From contig JAHINX010000048.1 of the NCBI GenBank assembly GCA_018895765.1, positions 1 through 23,704 of the forward strand: a stretch of DNA of 23,704 nucleotides, given 5' to 3'. Each line of letters opens with the position of its first letter. Within the stretch, counting starts at the first letter, position 1. Positions 21,743 through 23,704 of the stretch are shown one piece after another. Source of the stretch: Patescibacteria group bacterium. GTDB taxonomy: Bacteria; Patescibacteriota; Patescibacteriia; GCA-002772895. Under the pieces are notes generated by a model. That model was not told the DNA's origin. It was given only the letters and a program-made list of their open reading frames with translations, and did no database searches. A program made the position numbers and the translations under genes.

Positions 21743-22780
21743 TTATGAAAGTTTTGGTTTTTCGACGTCATCTAGTTTTTCCAGTCGCTCCTCGCCCTGT
21801 TCCAATTTTGCGACATCTTTGTCTATCTTACCCCATTCTTTTGTCGCAGAGTTGTACATATTAACCGTGGTGGATAGATTGGAGCCCACTTTTTTCATAT
21901 ACTCCTGATATTGTACCAGATGTTTGCCCAGTTTGTCAACCCTTTCAAGGATGTCTTTTACCGATTCTTCTATTTTTAATGCTTTTAGTCCCTGGATTAC
22001 GGTTTGAAGATATGCGAAAAAGCTGGTCGGAGAAACTATCATCACCCGTTTTTTAAAGGCATAGTTTATTAAATCTTCGGAATTTACATTTGTGCTTCCT
22101 ACCTTATATATTAAGAGGCTATAGAAAACGCCTTCTGCCGGAATAAACATAAAAGCAAAATCAGTTGTATCCTCGTTCGGACGGATATATTTACTGGTTT
22201 CGTCAATCCGGTTTTTGATATCGCGTTTGAATTCTTTTTCTAGTGTATCTCTGCGGGTGGCATCTTCCTCTTCCATTATCATATTATATTTTTCAAGTGA
22301 AAACTTCGCATCCACCGGAACGATCTTGTCTTTTATAAAAATTGCCGCATCAACAATCTCACCATCTCGGAATTTGTATTGCATTTTATAAGAGTTTGGA
22401 GGAAGGATATTGCCTAATAATGTTTCTAGAAAATATTCGCCTAATATTCCGCGTTGCTTTGGGTTTTTTAAAATATTTTCCAGACTCTGCATTTGTGAAG
22501 CAAAGTTTACCACCTGTTTGTTCGTTTCCCCTATTTCTGTCAGCTTGCCCGTTACTTCCTGCACTAGTTTTGTACTGTATCCGGCCTGTTTTTGGACAAA
22601 TTCAAGATTTTTTTCAAGCGAACCATGCATTTCCTGCCGAATATTTTTTAATTCATCCTGCAGGAGCATAAGTTTTTCATTTTGGGATGTGTCAGTCCCC
22701 TGTTTTTTGGATAACCAAATAATTCCGCCTATAACAGTGGCAACCAGAATAGTTAAAAGAGTTATTATTACATATTCCAT
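21743..22780 (-). CDS. rmuC: DNA recombination protein RmuC
   Basis: 345 residues: N-terminal membrane helix (about 3-24), a coiled-coil stretch (about 35-110), then the RmuC domain with K-Q-R-G-I-L-G-E-Y-F-L-E (107-118), a PD-(D/E)xK-like core V-D-A-A-I-F ... V-P-V-D-A-K-F-S (about 143-161), F-M-F-I-P-A-E-G-V-F-Y and P-T-S-F-F-A-Y-L. RmuC is a predicted nuclease that limits inversions and rearrangements at inverted repeats, of note in a region so full of palindromes. A taaaat box lies nine bases upstream of the ATG; no Shine-Dalgarno sequence. Confidence 0.95.
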   Translation of the reverse strand: MEYVIITLLTILVATVIGGIIWLSKKQGTDTSQNEKLMLLQDELKNIRQEMHGSLEKNLEFVQKQAGYSTKLVQEVTGKLTEIGETNKQVVNFASQMQSLENILKNPKQRGILGEYFLETLLGNILPPNSYKMQYKFRDGEIVDAAIFIKDKIVPVDAKFSLEKYNMIMEEEDATRRDTLEKEFKRDIKNRIDETSKYIRPNEDTTDFAFMFIPAEGVFYSLLIYKVGSTNVNSEDLINYAFKKRVMIVSPTSFFAYLQTVIQGLKALKIEESVKDILERVDKLGKHLVQYQEYMKKVGSNLSTTVNMYNSATKEWGKIDKDVAKLEQGEERLEKLDDVEKPKLS

Positions 22781-22870
22781 AATAATTAAATTTTATCATT
22801 GTTATATTTATTATTCAATGCTAGAATCTCATTTAGAGCGTTATTTTTGTATTTAAACGGGTATCAGGTC

Positions 22871-22899
22871 TTGATTTTGTATTAAATTTGTGCTATACT
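22871..22899 (+). promoter_or_regulatory. Promoter upstream of the tRNA cluster
   Basis: TTGATT (22871-22876), a 17-bp spacer, TATACT (22894-22899) with an extended -10 TGC. The same tgctatact word is at 9251. It could drive the tRNA-Ala/tRNA-Arg cluster after a leader of about 225 bases. Confidence 0.7.
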
Positions 22900-22905
22900 T
22901 AGAAT

Positions 22906-23132
22906 TATATTATTGAGAAAATGAGGCTATTGAGATTCCTTAGTCTATTATTTATACTAAAAGTAAGATGCTTTAAAATTTATTTTGCGACGCAAAAGCT
23001 AATAAAAGAATAAAAGAGAGAGTAGAAAAGGCCGTAAAGAGTACATAATAATATTTTGCGACGCAAGGATTGTGCAACTGTCGAAGTGGTTTAATATCTG
23101 AAGCAGAGATTCTCGCACCTACTATTACCCGT
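22906..23132 (+). other. Leader region before tRNA-Ala, content uncertain
   Basis: Holds tattttgcgacgcaa twice (22981-22995, 23052-23066), each a perfect mini-hairpin; a 30-codon frame (22921-23013, M-R-L-L-R-F-L-S-L-L) without a good ribosome site; and at 23068-23120 a stretch with D-arm-like tcgaagtggtttaa and hairpins (atatctgaagcagagat; gtgc/gcac) that may be a broken tRNA. Nothing firm. Confidence 0.3.
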
Positions 23133-23203
23133 GGGCCTATGGTACAGTGGTAACACACCGCATTCGCATTGCGGAGACGGCAGTTCGATTCTGCCTAGGT
23201 CCA
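23133..23203 (+). tRNA. tRNA-Ala(CGC)
   Basis: Acceptor gggccta/taggtcc with the G3-U70 pair that defines alanine identity, anticodon stem ccgca/tgcgg with loop ttcgcat (anticodon CGC), T arm ggcag-ttcgatt-ctgcc, discriminator A. The D stem is weak. CCA is not encoded. Confidence 0.9.
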
Positions 23204-23278
23204 GAGGTTATAGCAGATGCGCTTCTTAATTTGTATAGATATGTTTCACATGAAATATAAAAAGCTTATATAATGTCT

Positions 23279-23350
23279 GCTCTTGTAGTTCAACGGATAG
23301 AACGTAGGTTTCCGGAACCTAAGATAGAGGTTCGATTCCCCTCAAGAGCA
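23279..23350 (+). tRNA. tRNA-Arg(CCG)
   Basis: Acceptor gctcttg/caagagc, D arm gttc/gaac, anticodon stem taggt/accta with loop ttccgga (anticodon CCG), T loop ttcgatt, one A-C mismatch in the T stem, discriminator A, no encoded CCA. A TATAAT ends only four bases upstream. Confidence 0.9.
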
Positions 23351-23397
23351 CTGTCTACTTTTTGTATTTTTGTCTGCTATGGCCTATGCCCCCTTAG

Positions 23398-23448
23398 TTT
23401 ACCCTGTTAAATTGCTCTGCAGGAAGCAGAGCAATTTAACAGGGTAAA
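23398..23448. repeat. Perfect hairpin, 23-bp stem, in the D arm of the split tRNA-Arg
   Basis: Arms 23398-23420 and 23426-23448 (tttaccctg...gctctgc and complement) with loop aggaa. Confidence 0.85.
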
Positions 23449-23455
23449 ATGGATA

Positions 23456-23564
23456 CCTGCCCGCCACTGCCTGAGCCCCTGTAGTTAAATGGATATAACA
23501 AGAGACTCCTAAGCTCTAGTTACAGGTCCGATTCCTGTCGGGGGCACTGGCGATGGCAGGCGGG
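23456..23564. mobile_element. 109-bp insert carrying a complete tRNA-Arg(CCT)
   Basis: The 19-base 5' arm (cctgcccgccactgcctga) and 18-base 3' arm (ctggcgatggcaggcggg) pair imperfectly, with G-U pairs and two C-A mismatches, and enclose the tRNA at 23475-23546. Removing the insert joins ggata to taac, the exact D-loop of the tRNA. Confidence 0.65.
23475..23546 (+). tRNA. tRNA-Arg(CCT), complete inner copy
   Basis: Acceptor gcccctg/cgggggc (one G-U), D arm gtta/taac, anticodon loop ctcctaa (anticodon CCT), T arm acagg/cctgt, discriminator A, no CCA. The T loop is tccgatt, with C instead of T55; the anticodon stem has an A-G mismatch at its tip. Confidence 0.88.
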
Positions 23565-23580
23565 TAACGAGAGACTCCTA

Positions 23581-23640
23581 CTTGTCCGCCATAGCTTTCT
23601 TGAGGTTCGTAGCTTTAGCGCAGAACTTAGCGAAGGCGGA
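23581..23640. repeat. Palindromic repeat family copy 2 (in an anticodon loop)
   Basis: 60 bp from cttgtccgcc to ggcgga with complementary ends tccgcc/ggcgga. Same family as 15874-15938. Inserted between positions 37 and 38 of the outer tRNA-Arg. Confidence 0.7.
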
Positions 23641-23704
23641 AGCTCTAGTTACAGGCCTGCCCCGTACCAAGCCATTTGGAAAAGATTGTTTTAAATAGAA
23701 GCAA

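Larger units (their letters stand above)
23388..23655 (+). pseudogene. Outer split tRNA-Arg(CCT), broken by three inserts
   Basis: Pieces gcccccttagtt (23388-23399), aaatggata (to 23455), taacgagagactccta (23565-23580) and agctctagttacagg (23641-23655) join into a sequence almost identical to the intact tRNA-Arg(CCT) up to the T stem. The gaps are a palindrome in the D arm (23398-23448), a tRNA-bearing insert in the D-loop (23456-23564) and a 60-bp repeat in the anticodon loop (23581-23640). The T loop and 3' end are replaced by unrelated sequence from 23656, perhaps a fourth insert that leaves the window. Confidence 0.7.

Noticed and set aside
22921..23013. 30-codon frame M-R-L-L-R-F-L-S-L-L...
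   Set aside because: Short, weak gagaaa before the ATG, reads through a repeat hairpin; insufficient support as a gene.
1..23704. CRISPR array or transposase-bearing insertion sequence
   Set aside because: No regularly spaced direct repeats with unique spacers and no transposase or integrase reading frame; all repeats are palindromic or single duplications.

Overview
The window reads as a chromosomal replication-origin neighbourhood from a small-genome, AT-rich bacterium, most likely Candidate Phyla Radiation/Patescibacteria (Parcubacteria-like). The reasons are a canonical dnaA-dnaN and rpmH-rnpA-yidD core, small simple genes, almost no Shine-Dalgarno sequences (several starts sit 4-10 bases after a TATAAT-like box), and very many short palindromic repeats in intergenic DNA, tRNA genes and even reading frames. 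Taxonomy is inferred; there is no rRNA here.

Layout. Bases 1-7877 are read leftwards: dnaA, dnaN, a class A penicillin-binding protein, dprA and the 5' part of folC. The dnaA-dnaN gap (6172-6500) holds DnaA boxes, a short GC spacer, five DnaA-trio triplets and an AT-rich tract, which is the order of a bacterial basal unwinding system. The dnaA-rpmH gap (7878-8261) holds three more DnaA boxes spaced exactly 20 bp apart. Rightward genes rpmH, rnpA and yidD follow (8262-9090). From 9231 (strong promoter) to 10400 (strong terminator) lies about 1.1 kb without protein genes but dense in long helices, including a tRNA-like cloverleaf of unusual design. I could not assign it to a known RNA family. 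Then come a DUF167/YggU gene, trigger factor (tig), a membrane proton pyrophosphatase (hppA), a LysM/M23 peptidase, a lipoprotein of unknown function, a tRNA-Cys locus, polA, holA, rpsT, rmuC, and a tRNA cluster (Ala-CGC, Arg-CCG, Arg-CCT) at the right end.

Most interesting: at two loci a complete tRNA is nested, between inverted repeats, inside a second split tRNA of the same specificity. For Cys the break is in the anticodon between G34 and C35. For Arg it is in the D-loop, with further palindromes in the D-arm and anticodon loop. Removing the inserts restores the outer tRNA exactly or nearly so. A related 60-65 bp repeat sits in the anticodon loop of the split tRNA-Arg and also in the loop of the terminator behind the M23 gene, suggesting elements that enter, or survive in, RNA hairpin loops. 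Similar palindromes lie in frame in folC (35 codons) and holA, at the dnaA and tig start regions, and across the yggU start. Together they look like an active or recent population of palindromic elements, comparable in idea to Rickettsia palindromic elements.

Functionally the window combines replication (origin, DnaA, beta clamp, delta subunit, Pol I), DNA processing (DprA, RmuC), cell wall growth (PBP1A, LysM/M23), ribosome and RNA maturation (L34, S20, RnpA), protein folding and insertion (trigger factor, YidD) and pyrophosphate-driven ion pumping (HppA).
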